From JAIOTG01 sp964644045 (GTDB lineage: Bacteria; Patescibacteriota; Patescibacteriia; Patescibacteriales; JAGXOH01): a DNA stretch of 64,000 nucleotides. How positions within the stretch are numbered: the first letter of the stretch is position 1; each line of letters begins with the position of its first letter. The position numbers and the translations under genes were made by a program. The notes below the pieces were generated by a model. That model searched no databases. It was not told the origin of the DNA and saw nothing but the letters and a program-made list of their open reading frames with translations. The stretch covers positions 1 through 64,000 of the forward strand of contig CAZXUK010000002.1 of NCBI GenBank assembly GCA_964644045.1, read 5' to 3'. Positions 49,371 to 57,834 of this stretch are shown here, piece by piece.

Positions 49371-50057
49371 TTAAGAATTGATTATTGTTTTTATTTCTTT
49401 ATTTATTTTTTTAGCGATTTTCTCGCGGCTCATTATATTTTTATTTTCAGTACATTCAATAAAGCGGAAATTATCCGAACTCTCGGCGATTTCCCTGTAA
49501 ACCTCCTCGGCTTTTTTTAAATGATTTATATCTTCTTCGTGAATATCCCGTTTTTTTCCCTTTATATAGTCGCGATAACCTTTTTTGTCCACCAATTTTT
49601 GCGCCACTTCCGGACTCACATGAAGAATTAAACTTAAGTCTGGTTTGGGGATATTAAAAAGTCCGTATTCAAGTTTGTATAACCAATCGAAAAATTTTTG
49701 CCTTTTTTCTTTGTTTTTTATTTTTCCCCCTTGGTGAGCCATATTGGAAGAAATATAACGATTAGATATTACTATTTTCCCTTCCTCTAAGTATTTTTTA
49801 ATAGTAAAACTGGCGTCATAACGGTCAGTGGCATAAAAAATAGAGGGGATTAAGGGCCCTATTTCTTCAGCGGTTCCGTATTTTCCGTTTAAATAATTTT
49901 CCACCAAGCCGGCTGACTTGGTGCCATATTGAGGAAAATCGGCCTTTTCCACTTTAAACCCTTCCTCTTTTAATTTTTTTATTAAAATTTTAGTCTGGGT
50001 TTCTTTGCCTGAGCCGTCGGTCCCGTCCAAAACTATGAATTTGCCCTTTTTACTCAT
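49371..50057 (-). CDS. tmk: thymidylate kinase
   Basis: The 228-aa protein has the P-loop VLDGTDGSGKETQTKIL (GKE in place of the usual GKS/GKT), the DR(Y) motif YATDRYDASF, and VISNRYISSN. It phosphorylates dTMP to dTDP. Its 5' end overlaps the stop of the upstream kinase gene by 8 bases, so the two are coupled. It works directly downstream of ThyX. Confidence 0.92.
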   Translation of the reverse strand: MSKKGKFIVLDGTDGSGKETQTKILIKKLKEEGFKVEKADFPQYGTKSAGLVENYLNGKYGTAEEIGPLIPSIFYATDRYDASFTIKKYLEEGKIVISNRYISSNMAHQGGKIKNKEKRQKFFDWLYKLEYGLFNIPKPDLSLILHVSPEVAQKLVDKKGYRDYIKGKKRDIHEEDINHLKKAEEVYREIAESSDNFRFIECTENKNIMSREKIAKKINKEIKTIINS

Positions 50058-50604
50058 AATTTTTAATTATTTTTTCAATTTGTTGATATAGCTCTTCCCG
50101 TACCCCTTGGTTATTTATAGTCTTCTCCGCTTTTTTCAATATTTCCGGGATGGTGGTTTCGGTTTCTTTTTGGTGATCAGCCAAAAATTCTTCATAGGTT
50201 TTTTCTTTATCTCCTTGATTTTCTTCTCTTCCTGTCAATCTTTTGTATCTGGTTTTCGGGTCCGCCTCTATACCCACCAAGATAAAATTATCCATTTCTT
50301 TTAAATATTTTATATCCTGCCATCTTCTGATCCCGTCTATTACAATTATCTTTTTTTCGCTTTCTTTCACATCCTCGGCAACCACTTTGGCCAAAAGATC
50401 TTGCCCCAGGGATTCTCTTAATGCTCGGGATACTTTTTGCATATGAGTTCGTGTTATTTCGCAATGCAATCTTTCCAGAACATCCCTTAAGGAAGTGGAG
50501 AAGCGGAAAATATCCGCGTTCCTTTTTTCTTTTAAATATTGGGCAATAGTCCCTTTTCCCGAAGCGATGGGGCCCACTAAACCGATAATAATTTTCCTTT
50601 TCAT
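50050..50604 (-). CDS. P-loop nucleotide kinase (paralogue of 48215-48772)
   Basis: The 184-aa protein has the P-loop GLVGPIASGKGTIAQYL, VIDGIRRWQDIKYL and EADPKTRYKRLTGREE. Fold and motifs match the dephospho-CoA kinase-like/UPF0200 family and the other paralogue. It is coupled to tmk by an overlap. A role as a deoxynucleoside monophosphate kinase is inferred from position. Confidence 0.75.
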   Translation of the reverse strand: MKRKIIIGLVGPIASGKGTIAQYLKEKRNADIFRFSTSLRDVLERLHCEITRTHMQKVSRALRESLGQDLLAKVVAEDVKESEKKIIVIDGIRRWQDIKYLKEMDNFILVGIEADPKTRYKRLTGREENQGDKEKTYEEFLADHQKETETTIPEILKKAEKTINNQGVREELYQQIEKIIKNYE

Positions 50605-50672
50605 GTTTATAAAATTATAAATAATTTTTTTAATTAATTATAAATCCACTCCCCGTAAAATAACAAATCCTT

Positions 50673-50702
50673 TCACCAGCCTCGCCGGCTGGGCGGGCAA
50701 AT
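50673..50702 (+). repeat. 30-bp dispersed intergenic repeat, copy 1
   Basis: This sequence (TCACCAGCCTCGCCGG, then CTG, then GGCGGGCAAAT) recurs on the other strand at 56967-56996 with three changed bases in the loop. It forms a CGCC/GGCG hairpin. The flank contains CTACAAATTTGTAG, a perfect palindrome. Both copies lie in gaps of 150-200 bases. Confidence 0.7.
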
Positions 50703-50751
50703 CTACAAATTTGTAGTATTTATCGTTAATTCGTTGATTCGCCGGTGATAG

Positions 50752-52047
50752 CTATTTTTCTATTATATCCTGTTTGCCTCTGGCTATATCCCAAGAGCTG
50801 GGTTCTAAATCCGAATGCAACGCAATCTCCGGAAACAAAGAACGAAGGGTTTCGTCCATTTTGTGAGCTATTTTTCTCAAAGTGGGGTGCACCGCCTTGC
50901 TGGATCTCAGCTCCACCACATAAATCGTTGCCGGCAAGCTATAGGAGACTCGACAAGGAACATTAAAGCCCATGGCAATATAATATTGTTTGTTTTCCGG
51001 GTTGGTATTTAATCTTTTAATCTTTTCTTTTTGGTCCTTAATTAGTTTTTCCGCTTCTTGTTTAATTTCCCGAGGAAGTTGTTCCAAATACCAAGAGTTA
51101 AAACCCAATTTAGTGCTCAAGAGAGGCATTCGGCAGGTGCCGTTTCTGTGTCTTTGAATATCCCGGAAAGAGCCGAAATCCAGAATAAAGTCAAAGATTA
51201 TATTTCCTAATTCGGAAAGAAAGTGGGGGAGATTGGTTTGCGCGGGTCTTTTTTCAATTATATCTTGATAACGTCTCAGCTCTTGGAGATCAATGTTGCT
51301 ATGATAATCAAAATCCGAAACCGTATTTTCCGGATTAAAATAATTATAATGTTCCATAATATATTTATGAAATTCTTCTTTCTCGGAATATTTTTTGTGA
51401 CTGAAACTGTTGGGATATTTTTTTTCTAATTCCGAATAAATATTTTCCCCCACCCTTTTAACTTCGGTTAAGGGATGGTGGCGCAGGAGATTTAGCTTGT
51501 CCTTGGCTTGTCTTAAATTGGTGTGCCAGCTTAGCTGGGTAGTTATTCCGGCCGGCAAGAAACCCCTCATAATATCAAAACAACGAGCGTTAATGGCTTT
51601 TTCATAGGTGGCCTCTTCTTGATTTTTTTCACGGGGGTACTTTTCTTTTAAGTGTTTTTTAACTTTTTCTTGATTGTTGACATAAAAATCCATCCAGTTT
51701 TTTATTATTTCTTTGGATTCGGGGGTGTGTAGAGGATCTACAATGGGTTGTTTGGACATATCTATATATCTGGTGCTGGTTTCTTGTCCGGAATAAAGGG
51801 GCCAGTCCTGAATTGCTTTATCTCCCAATATGCTTATTCCTTCAATAAAAATAGTAGTACTGCCGCAGTCGGCAATGCTTCTGTGTCCGTATTGGACATA
51901 AAATTTTTCCATAAATTTGCCTGAACCCACTTCTTTTACTTTTTCCGCATGCTCGGTTACGCTTTTGGGACTACGGGAATATAGGGCCTGCATCATGGCG
52001 GTATCTTCCGGGTTGAACTCGTCGTAAATAAAAATATTGGCTGACAT
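50752..52047 (-). CDS. thyX: double-length ThyX-like thymidylate synthase
   Basis: The 431-aa protein is about twice the usual ThyX length and contains two ThyX-like halves. The first has YGHRSIADCGST, an aligned active-site segment DWPLYSGQETSTRY, and LSWHTNLRQAKDKL. The second has RHRNGTCRMPLLST and HPTLRKIAHKMDE. The standard signature RHRxxSxxxxSxRY is thus split. Half one keeps S...ETSTRY but has DWP for RHR, and half two keeps RHR but lacks the SxRY end. ThyX makes dTMP from dUMP using FAD and folate. It is adjacent to dCMP deaminase, which supplies dUMP. Family is clear; the exact mechanism of the double form is inferred. Confidence 0.85.
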   Translation of the reverse strand: MSANIFIYDEFNPEDTAMMQALYSRSPKSVTEHAEKVKEVGSGKFMEKFYVQYGHRSIADCGSTTIFIEGISILGDKAIQDWPLYSGQETSTRYIDMSKQPIVDPLHTPESKEIIKNWMDFYVNNQEKVKKHLKEKYPREKNQEEATYEKAINARCFDIMRGFLPAGITTQLSWHTNLRQAKDKLNLLRHHPLTEVKRVGENIYSELEKKYPNSFSHKKYSEKEEFHKYIMEHYNYFNPENTVSDFDYHSNIDLQELRRYQDIIEKRPAQTNLPHFLSELGNIIFDFILDFGSFRDIQRHRNGTCRMPLLSTKLGFNSWYLEQLPREIKQEAEKLIKDQKEKIKRLNTNPENKQYYIAMGFNVPCRVSYSLPATIYVVELRSSKAVHPTLRKIAHKMDETLRSLFPEIALHSDLEPSSWDIARGKQDIIEK

Positions 52048-52056
52048 AGATTTAGA

Positions 52057-52548
52057 TTATTTATTATTTTTTTTAAAAATCAATTCGTTTTCCGGCTTAT
52101 ATTGTCTGTATTTAACACCGGCTAAGTCCAAGAGTCTTCTGGCCGCTTTCCAGATATCGGAATCGTGGTATTTGTCGGATTCGTAAATCACTTCTTTTAT
52201 TCCTTTTTGGATAATGACTTTACAGCATTCATTGCAGGGAAAAAGAGTGCAATACATTTTGGCGCTTTGGGTATCAGTGGCACTATTCAGTATAGCATTT
52301 TCTTCCGCATGAACCACATAAGGATATTTTTGTTCGCAAAACTCTCCCTCGCGCCCCCAGGGAAGTTCCTCGTCCGGGCAGCCGCGCGGGAAACCGTTAT
52401 AACCCACTCCTATTATAATATTATTTTTATTTACTATACAGGCGCCGTTTTGAGTATTGGGGTCTTTGGATCTTTGCGAAATTACCCGGGCTATCTGCAT
52501 AAAAGTTTCATCCCAAGAAAAATAATTTTCTCTTTTCTTTTGTGTCAT
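52057..52548 (-). CDS. deoxycytidylate (dCMP) deaminase
   Basis: The 163-aa zinc deaminase has the motifs YVVHAEENAILNS (HAE) and LFPCNECCKVIIQ (PCxxC). An N-terminal SQRSKDPNTQNGACIV motif is typical of ComEB/dCMP deaminases. It converts dCMP to dUMP for ThyX. 9 bases separate it from the thyX start, so the two form one transcript. Confidence 0.93.
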   Translation of the reverse strand: MTQKKRENYFSWDETFMQIARVISQRSKDPNTQNGACIVNKNNIIIGVGYNGFPRGCPDEELPWGREGEFCEQKYPYVVHAEENAILNSATDTQSAKMYCTLFPCNECCKVIIQKGIKEVIYESDKYHDSDIWKAARRLLDLAGVKYRQYKPENELIFKKNNK

Positions 52549-52610
52549 ATGATTTTTTAAAATATTATTTTTTTAATCTTAACAAAGAAAAAAATTTTAG
52601 GCAATTAAAG

Positions 52611-52649
52611 AAAATAAAAAGCCCGTATTTAGTCAAACTAAATACGGGC
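52611..52649 (-). terminator. intrinsic terminator, 13-bp perfect stem
   Basis: GCCCGTATTTAGT pairs with ACTAAATACGGGC around CAA, with a T-rich run on the minus strand. It ends the gene at 52656-53162 before the dCMP deaminase operon. Confidence 0.9.
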
Positions 52650-52655
52650 GAATTT

Positions 52656-53162
52656 TTAAATATTTTTGAAGAAGGCAAAGGCCGCCTCCTTGCTTAGCTT
52701 GCCTTCCAGGCCGTAAAGATGTCGAAGGATCTTTATGAATTTTTTCTGGTCAGCCCTTTTTTTAAAATGGCTGACAGAAAAAATTTTGGCCGGAATTATA
52801 AGGGAAGCCCCTCCGCCTGCCCAGGAGAGCAAATTTTGTTTGCATTGAGCTTCCAGACAGCAACTGAATTTGGTCCCCATAGAGAAACCGTATTTATCCG
52901 AGCCCAGCGCTGAGATAAGCTCTATTTTTTTTTGTCCGCAATGAGGGCAAAGCATTAAGGGCTTGGCTTTGTCCGCTTTGTTCATCAGCCAGTCCAGATG
53001 TAGATGGAGTCTGTTTTTTCTCTCTTCCGGCACTTTTTTTCTCTTTTGTTTGTTGTAAAGAGATTTTAGCCAGGGGTAGTCATGAAAAATAATCAGTTCC
53101 ACTGCCTGGCCCGCCTTTTTACCGCTTCCCAAAACATAGGGCCCTAAGGGCTCGTAAGCCAT
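52656..53162 (-). CDS. zinc-finger-like protein of unknown function
   Basis: The 168-aa protein is expressed from a perfect AAGGAGGAG ribosome site. It has a basic N-terminal half (LGSGKKAGQAVELIIFHDYP) and a central cysteine group, CPHCGQKK followed by SCCLEAQCKQN, that looks like a zinc ribbon. The C-terminus is helical. I do not recognise the family. It stands alone with its own terminator. Confidence 0.7.
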   Translation of the reverse strand: MAYEPLGPYVLGSGKKAGQAVELIIFHDYPWLKSLYNKQKRKKVPEERKNRLHLHLDWLMNKADKAKPLMLCPHCGQKKIELISALGSDKYGFSMGTKFSCCLEAQCKQNLLSWAGGGASLIIPAKIFSVSHFKKRADQKKFIKILRHLYGLEGKLSKEAAFAFFKNI

Positions 53163-53238
53163 TTTCTCCTCCTTTTTTTAGTTGGAAAAAGAACAAAATT
53201 AACTTTCTAAATTAGTATATTTTTTAAATTTTGTCAAT

Positions 53239-54429
53239 TTAGCCCAAATATTTTTTGTTTTTAAGCTCCGGAGGTAGATAGTCTTGATTTTGGTCATTTT
53301 CGGAATGAGGATATTTATAACCTTGGCCATAACCCAAATTTTTCATAAATTCGGTGGGCGCGTTTTTCAAATAAGGAGGAACAGGCAAGTTTCCGTGTTC
53401 GTAGACATCTTGTTTGGCTTTTTTGTAGGCCTCATAAGTGGCATTACTTTTGGGGGATTTGGCCAAATAAGACACGGTATGCGAGAGGTTTATCCAGCAT
53501 TCGGGCATACCTATGTTCCGGCAAGCGTCAAAAGCGGCATTAGCCAAAAGGAGTGCGCTATTATTGGCTAAGCCGATGTCTTCACTGGCAAAAATTACCA
53601 GTCTGCGGGCCACAAACATGGGATCTTCTCCTCCTTCCAGGAGGCGAGCCAGCCAATAAAGGGCCGCATTCGGATCACTCCCTCGCATGGATTTTATTAA
53701 AGCCGAGATCAGATTATAATGTTCTTCTCCTTGGCGATCGTGAAGAAGTTGGGGTTTTTCTATAATTTTTTTTACCAGATCCGGAGTTATTTTTTTCGGT
53801 TTTTCGGCCAGGCAGGATTCCAAAATATTCAGGGCCGCTCGAGCATCTCCGTTAGCTATCCGGGCTATTAAATTAATTGTATCTTTCGAGGTTTCGGTTT
53901 GGAAGTTTTTTAAGGCCTTTTTAATTATTTGAACCAGATCTTCCGTTTTTAAAGACTCTAAAACAATAACTTTAATCCGTGAAAGTAGGGGAGAGTTGAT
54001 GCTGAACCCGGGGTTTTCCGTGGTAGCTCCGATTAAGGTAATGGTCCCGTTTTCTATATGAGGAAGCAGGGCGTCCTGTTGGTTTTTGTTCCAGCGGTGG
54101 ATCTCATCTATAAAAAGAATGGTTTTTTTCTCCTCCCATTCCGCCTCGCGCGCTTTGTCTATGATTTTGCGCAGATCCTTGACCCCGCTGGTTACCGCAC
54201 TCAACTCCAAAAAAACGGAATCGGTTTGCCCGGCTATTATGGAAGCCAAGGTGGTTTTTCCGCTTCCCGGCGGTCCCCAAAAAACAAGAGAAGGCACCCG
54301 GTCTTGTTGGATGGCTTTGTACAAAAAGCTTTCCGGGCCCACGGCTTTGTTTTGGCCGAAAAAATCTTGTAAGTTTTTGGGCCTTAATTTATAAGCCAGA
54401 GGAGGATCTGTCTGATTATTTTTTTCCAT
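53239..54429 (-). CDS. rarA: replication-associated recombination protein RarA (MgsA)
   Basis: The 396-aa AAA+ ATPase has LRPKNLQDFFGQ, Walker A FWGPPGSGKTTLASI, Walker B LFIDEIHRWNKNQQD, sensor 1 LIGATTENPGFSIN, and the RarA-specific C-terminal domain with RGSDPNAALYWLARLLEGGEDP. It acts at stalled replication forks. A -10 (TATAAT) lies about 10 bases before its ATG, so its mRNA may be leaderless. Confidence 0.97.
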   Translation of the reverse strand: MEKNNQTDPPLAYKLRPKNLQDFFGQNKAVGPESFLYKAIQQDRVPSLVFWGPPGSGKTTLASIIAGQTDSVFLELSAVTSGVKDLRKIIDKAREAEWEEKKTILFIDEIHRWNKNQQDALLPHIENGTITLIGATTENPGFSINSPLLSRIKVIVLESLKTEDLVQIIKKALKNFQTETSKDTINLIARIANGDARAALNILESCLAEKPKKITPDLVKKIIEKPQLLHDRQGEEHYNLISALIKSMRGSDPNAALYWLARLLEGGEDPMFVARRLVIFASEDIGLANNSALLLANAAFDACRNIGMPECWINLSHTVSYLAKSPKSNATYEAYKKAKQDVYEHGNLPVPPYLKNAPTEFMKNLGYGQGYKYPHSENDQNQDYLPPELKNKKYLG

Positions 54430-54476
54430 ACTATTATATTAAAAGATTTTTTTCAGAAAGCAAGAGGTAGCACTTT

Positions 54477-54504
54477 TTGACAAAAAAATTGTGTCTGTTA
54501 ACAT
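54477..54504 (+). promoter_or_regulatory. promoter of the 54538 lipoprotein
   Basis: Perfect TTGACA, a 16-base spacer, then TAACAT. Confidence 0.5.
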
Positions 54505-54537
54505 AAAAAAACGAAATAATAATTAATCAAAACAAGT

Positions 54538-55170
54538 ATGAAAAAAACCTTATTTTTAAGTTTGGCAATTATTTTGTTACTGTCGGGGTGCGGTTTAACA
54601 AATAAAAACAAACAAGCAGAAGAAAAAAATATTTTATCTCCTAAAGAGGCTAAAACCAAAGCGGAAGAATTTATAAACAACAATTTAGTTGTTCAAAGCG
54701 ATCAAGAAGCGAAAATAGCCAATGTCTCCGAGGAGAATCAACTTTATAAATTTGATGTTCAAATTCAAGGTCAAACTATTCAGTCTTATATGACCAAGGA
54801 CGGGAAGATGTTTTTTCCGCAAGCAAGAAATATGGAAAACCCCCAAAAGGGAACTGCCGCCAATAATGCTAATGCCTCTCCCGATAGTGCCCAACAAATG
54901 AGTATTGAGGAAAAATCCCAAGCCGTAGTTTCTCAAACCAAAAGTTTGTTAACGCAAGCGGGAGATAGTATTGATCAGGACACAAAAAAAGAAATTGAAG
55001 AAAAAGTTAAAGAATTGGAGGAATTAAACAATTCAGAAGATAGTAAAGAAAAGGATTTAACAAATAAAATAACGGAAATACAAAAATTAGTTCAACCCAT
55101 AATCCAAGAAATGACCAGTAGTTCCGAGGAACAAACAAGCGGAAGCGTTGAAGTTAATTCTGCCGAATAA
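54538..55170 (+). CDS. putative lipoprotein
   Basis: The 210-aa protein has a classic lipoprotein signal (MKKTLFLSLAIILLLSGC, lipobox LSGC with Cys 18). A charged linker, a small domain with AKTKAEEFINNNL and FDVQIQGQTIQSYMTKDGK (PepSY-like), and a helical Ser/Gln/Glu-rich tail follow. Surface-exposed and membrane-bound. Function unknown. Separate promoter and terminator. Confidence 0.8.
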   Translation: MKKTLFLSLAIILLLSGCGLTNKNKQAEEKNILSPKEAKTKAEEFINNNLVVQSDQEAKIANVSEENQLYKFDVQIQGQTIQSYMTKDGKMFFPQARNMENPQKGTAANNANASPDSAQQMSIEEKSQAVVSQTKSLLTQAGDSIDQDTKKEIEEKVKELEELNNSEDSKEKDLTNKITEIQKLVQPIIQEMTSSSEEQTSGSVEVNSAE

Positions 55171-55187
55171 AACCAGAGCAAGACAAT

Positions 55188-55230
55188 AAAAAACCCTCTT
55201 AATTCCAAAAAGGAAAAAAGAGGGTTTTTT
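55188..55230. terminator. bidirectional terminator between the lipoprotein and rplA
   Basis: ACCCTCTT pairs with AAGAGGGT, with A and T runs on each side. It serves two convergent genes. Confidence 0.85.
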
Positions 55231-55238
55231 GTATATTT

Positions 55239-55982
55239 TTATTGATCAATAGATACTTTTATTCCCGGCCCCATAGTAGAGCTAAGAGTAATGTTTTTTA
55301 TATAAGTTCCTTTGACTCCGGCCGGTTTGGCCTTTTTTAGGGCCTCCAGAAAGGTATTGTAATTTTCTTTTAATTTTTCTTTATCAAAGGAAATTTTACC
55401 GATAGCCACGTGAACATTGGCGGTGTTATCGTTTTTGAAACTGATTTTTCCTTTTTTTAGCTCCGCTACCGTCTCGGCCGGTTTATCGGTTACGGTTTCA
55501 TTTTTAGGAGAGGGCATTAGGCCTCTGGTTCCCAGAATTTTGGCGATTTGAGAAAGATTTTTCATTATAGCCGGTTCGGCCACAGCCACATCAAAATCGG
55601 TTTTTTCGCTTTTTTTGATCTGGGCGATCAAATCTTCTCCTCCCACCAGATCAGCCCCGGCTTTCCTTACCTCTTTTTCTTTGTCCGTATTAACAAAAGC
55701 GGCCACTTTAATATCTTTGCCGGTTCCGTGGGGCAGAGTTACTGCGCTTCTGATTTGTTGATCACCTTTTTTAGGGTTTATTCCCAAGCGGAAATGTACC
55801 TCTACAGAAGCGTCAAATTTAACTTTGGACATTTTCCGGCAGAGTTCTATAGCTTCATCCGGAGAATATTTTTTGTTTTTTTCGTAAACCAACTCTTCAG
55901 TCGATATTTGTTCTTTGCTCTGAAGTTTTTTTCCTTGCCCCGAGCTTGTCGCAGAGGTTTCTTTTTTATTAGCTTTAGACAT
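55239..55982 (-). CDS. rplA: 50S ribosomal protein L1
   Basis: Start chosen at 55982, giving MSKANKKETSATSSG; the frame is open for 16 more codons but without start support. The 247-aa protein has KFDASVEVHFRLGINPKK, LPHGTGKDIKVAAF, and the L1 signature LGTRGLMPSPKNETVTD. The N-terminus is longer and more charged than usual. L1 forms the mobile L1 stalk. Its presence excludes the Parcubacteria subgroup that has lost L1. Confidence 0.95.
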   Translation of the reverse strand: MSKANKKETSATSSGQGKKLQSKEQISTEELVYEKNKKYSPDEAIELCRKMSKVKFDASVEVHFRLGINPKKGDQQIRSAVTLPHGTGKDIKVAAFVNTDKEKEVRKAGADLVGGEDLIAQIKKSEKTDFDVAVAEPAIMKNLSQIAKILGTRGLMPSPKNETVTDKPAETVAELKKGKISFKNDNTANVHVAIGKISFDKEKLKENYNTFLEALKKAKPAGVKGTYIKNITLSSTMGPGIKVSIDQ

Positions 55983-56065
55983 ATTTTTTTGTGGTGCGAA
56001 TGATAAAATAAATATTATTTTATCTCCCACTGATTAATTTTTATATAAATTGATTGTTTTTTAAT

Positions 56066-56092
56066 AAGCCCACCCTCCGGGCGGGCTTTTTT
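56066..56092. terminator. hairpin between rplA and the 88-aa protein gene
   Basis: AAGCCC pairs with GGGCTT, with an inner CCC/GGG. The T-run is on the plus strand, while the genes are on the minus strand, so it may be an attenuator or processing site rather than a full terminator. Confidence 0.5.
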
Positions 56093-56094
56093 CT

Positions 56095-56361
56095 TTAGGG
56101 TAGTTTTTTTATTCTCTGGAAAGGCCAGATTCCCATATCCATTTTAAAAATGATTGAGAAAAAGAGGCCTGTCAGAATAAGAATAAAAGAAATAATCAAT
56201 TCGCTCCATAGCCCCAATTTGTAATTTATCCCCATCTCTTGGAGCGTATTACTTATGCCCCCGGTGAATATAATAGCCAGAAGCAAAGCTGATCCGCTTA
56301 TCAAGAAAAAAAGGATCATCGCCTTCATTTTTAGAGCTTCTTCCTTTTCTTCCTTTCTCAT
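56095..56361 (-). CDS. small two-helix membrane protein between rplK and rplA
   Basis: The 88-aa protein has a strong ribosome site (AAGGAGGAAAA), a charged start, and two membrane helices (about 12-34 and 50-72). It lies inside the rplK-rplA pair, which is contiguous in most bacteria. Unknown function. Confidence 0.65.
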   Translation of the reverse strand: MRKEEKEEALKMKAMILFFLISGSALLLAIIFTGGISNTLQEMGINYKLGLWSELIISFILILTGLFFSIIFKMDMGIWPFQRIKKLP

Positions 56362-56391
56362 TTTTCCTCCTTAAAATTTTTAGGGTTCTGA

Positions 56392-56814
56392 TTATTTTAT
56401 TTCTACTCCCATTTGTCTGGCGGTTCCTTCTACAATTTTCATAGCTTGTTCCACATCATCAGTATTTAGGTCGGGTAGTTTAATTTTCGCGATTTCTTTT
56501 AGTTGGTCCTTGGTTAGGGAGCCCGGTTTTTCCAACAGAGTTTTACCCGCCCCTTTTTTGATTCCGGCGTATTTTTTAATTAACTCCGAAGCCGGCGGGG
56601 TTTTCATAATAAAATCAAAACTCCTGTCTTCATAAACGGTTATTTCTACCGGCACAATATCTCCTTGTCTGTCTTGACTGGCCTCGTTGAATTGATTGCA
56701 GAAATCCTGGATAGCTATGCCGTGTTGGCCCAAAGCCGGACCCACCGGAGGAGCGGGGTTGGCTTGTCCGGCCGGTATTTGCAGTTTTATCATTGTTAAT
56801 ACTTTCTTGGCCAT
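56392..56814 (-). CDS. rplK: 50S ribosomal protein L11
   Basis: The 140-aa protein has QIPAGQANPAPPVGPALGQH, the IQDFCNQFNEASQ segment, and the C-terminal RNA-binding domain with GIKKGAGKTLLEKPGSLT. It forms the GTPase-associated centre with L10/L12. It belongs to the secE-nusG-rplK-rplA order, with a 200-base gap before nusG. Confidence 0.98.
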   Translation of the reverse strand: MAKKVLTMIKLQIPAGQANPAPPVGPALGQHGIAIQDFCNQFNEASQDRQGDIVPVEITVYEDRSFDFIMKTPPASELIKKYAGIKKGAGKTLLEKPGSLTKDQLKEIAKIKLPDLNTDDVEQAMKIVEGTARQMGVEIK

Positions 56815-56966
56815 ATGTTTAATTACGAATTCACCAATCCTATCACGAATTCACAAATTTTAAGAGAAGCCCGCATTGTTAATGCCTTAAAAATTTTCGT
56901 GATAAATTGTATGTTTTATTTAATTTTAAATTATCAATAATACTTACTAAGATATTTATTTGTGAT

Positions 56967-56996
56967 ATTTGCCCGCCTATCCGGCGAGGCTGGTGA
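56967..56996 (-). repeat. 30-bp dispersed intergenic repeat, copy 2
   Basis: This is the reverse complement of the copy at 50673-50702, with ATA in place of CTG in the loop. The surrounding gap (56815-57021) also has several decayed copies of ACGAATTCAC / ATTCGTG-like words and no gene. Confidence 0.7.
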
Positions 56997-57021
56997 CTAA
57001 ATTCGTGTATTTGTAATTATT

Positions 57022-57567
57022 TTATATTTTCTTAATCTGTAAGAAATCCAATTCTACCGGCGTTTCTCGTCCAAACATAGATATTAAAACTTTGACTCGC
57101 CCCTTTTCTTGGTCAATATTGGTGATTTTTCCTTCCATGTTCTTAAAAGGTCCGTCTGTGATTTTAACCGGAGAATCGACTGTAAAATCAATTTGATATT
57201 TGGGTTCTTCCACGCCCATTCTTTTTTGTAGATTTTTAATTTCATTTTCACTTACCGGAGCCGGGGTGGTGCCTGTACCTATGAACCCGGTAACATTGGG
57301 GGTATTTCTAACCACATACCAGGAATCATCGGTTACGATCATTTCCACCAAAACATATCCGGGATAAATTTTTTCTTCTATAATTTTTCGTTTCCCGTTC
57401 CTGATCTTAACTTTTTTTTCCTTGGGAACTATTACATTAAAAATTTTGTCTTCCATATCCATGGATTCGATCCTTTGTTTTAGATTCTGGGCCACATTTT
57501 CTTCGTAGCCGGAATAGGTATGAAGAACATACCATCTTCTGCCGTGTTTTATTTGTTGTTTAGGCAT
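57022..57567 (-). CDS. nusG: transcription termination/antitermination protein NusG
   Basis: The 181-aa protein has RRWYVLHTYSGYEENVAQNL at the N-terminus, VYPGYVLVEM-like YPGYVLVEMIVTDDSWYVVR, and the KOW domain VKITDGPFKNMEGKIT. It binds RNA polymerase and couples it to the ribosome. It follows secE by 31 bases. Confidence 0.97.
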   Translation of the reverse strand: MPKQQIKHGRRWYVLHTYSGYEENVAQNLKQRIESMDMEDKIFNVIVPKEKKVKIRNGKRKIIEEKIYPGYVLVEMIVTDDSWYVVRNTPNVTGFIGTGTTPAPVSENEIKNLQKRMGVEEPKYQIDFTVDSPVKITDGPFKNMEGKITNIDQEKGRVKVLISMFGRETPVELDFLQIKKI

Positions 57568-57598
57568 ATTGTATTGCGATATTTAAAATTTCCTAAAT

Positions 57599-57781
57599 TT
57601 AAATTACCACTTTAAGAGCGGTACTAAAAACTTGATCCAGGGCATATAAGAAAATGGCTACAAAAATACTAATTCCTATTACTACCAAAGTATAGTTATA
57701 AGTTTCTTTTTTGGTGGGCCAATTAACCTTTTTTATTTCCTCTACGGAGGTTTTAAAATATTTTTTTATTTTTTCTATCAT
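57599..57781 (-). CDS. secE: preprotein translocase subunit SecE
   Basis: The 60-aa protein is the short one-helix bacterial SecE, with the amphipathic motif VEEIKKVNWPTKKET and one membrane helix at about residues 32-55. It is preceded by a strong promoter and followed by nusG. Confidence 0.96.
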   Translation of the reverse strand: MIEKIKKYFKTSVEEIKKVNWPTKKETYNYTLVVIGISIFVAIFLYALDQVFSTALKVVI

Positions 57782-57834
57782 ATTTTTTCCTATTTAAAAA
57801 CCGCCCCTGGCAAGGCGAATTTATTATTAACTTA

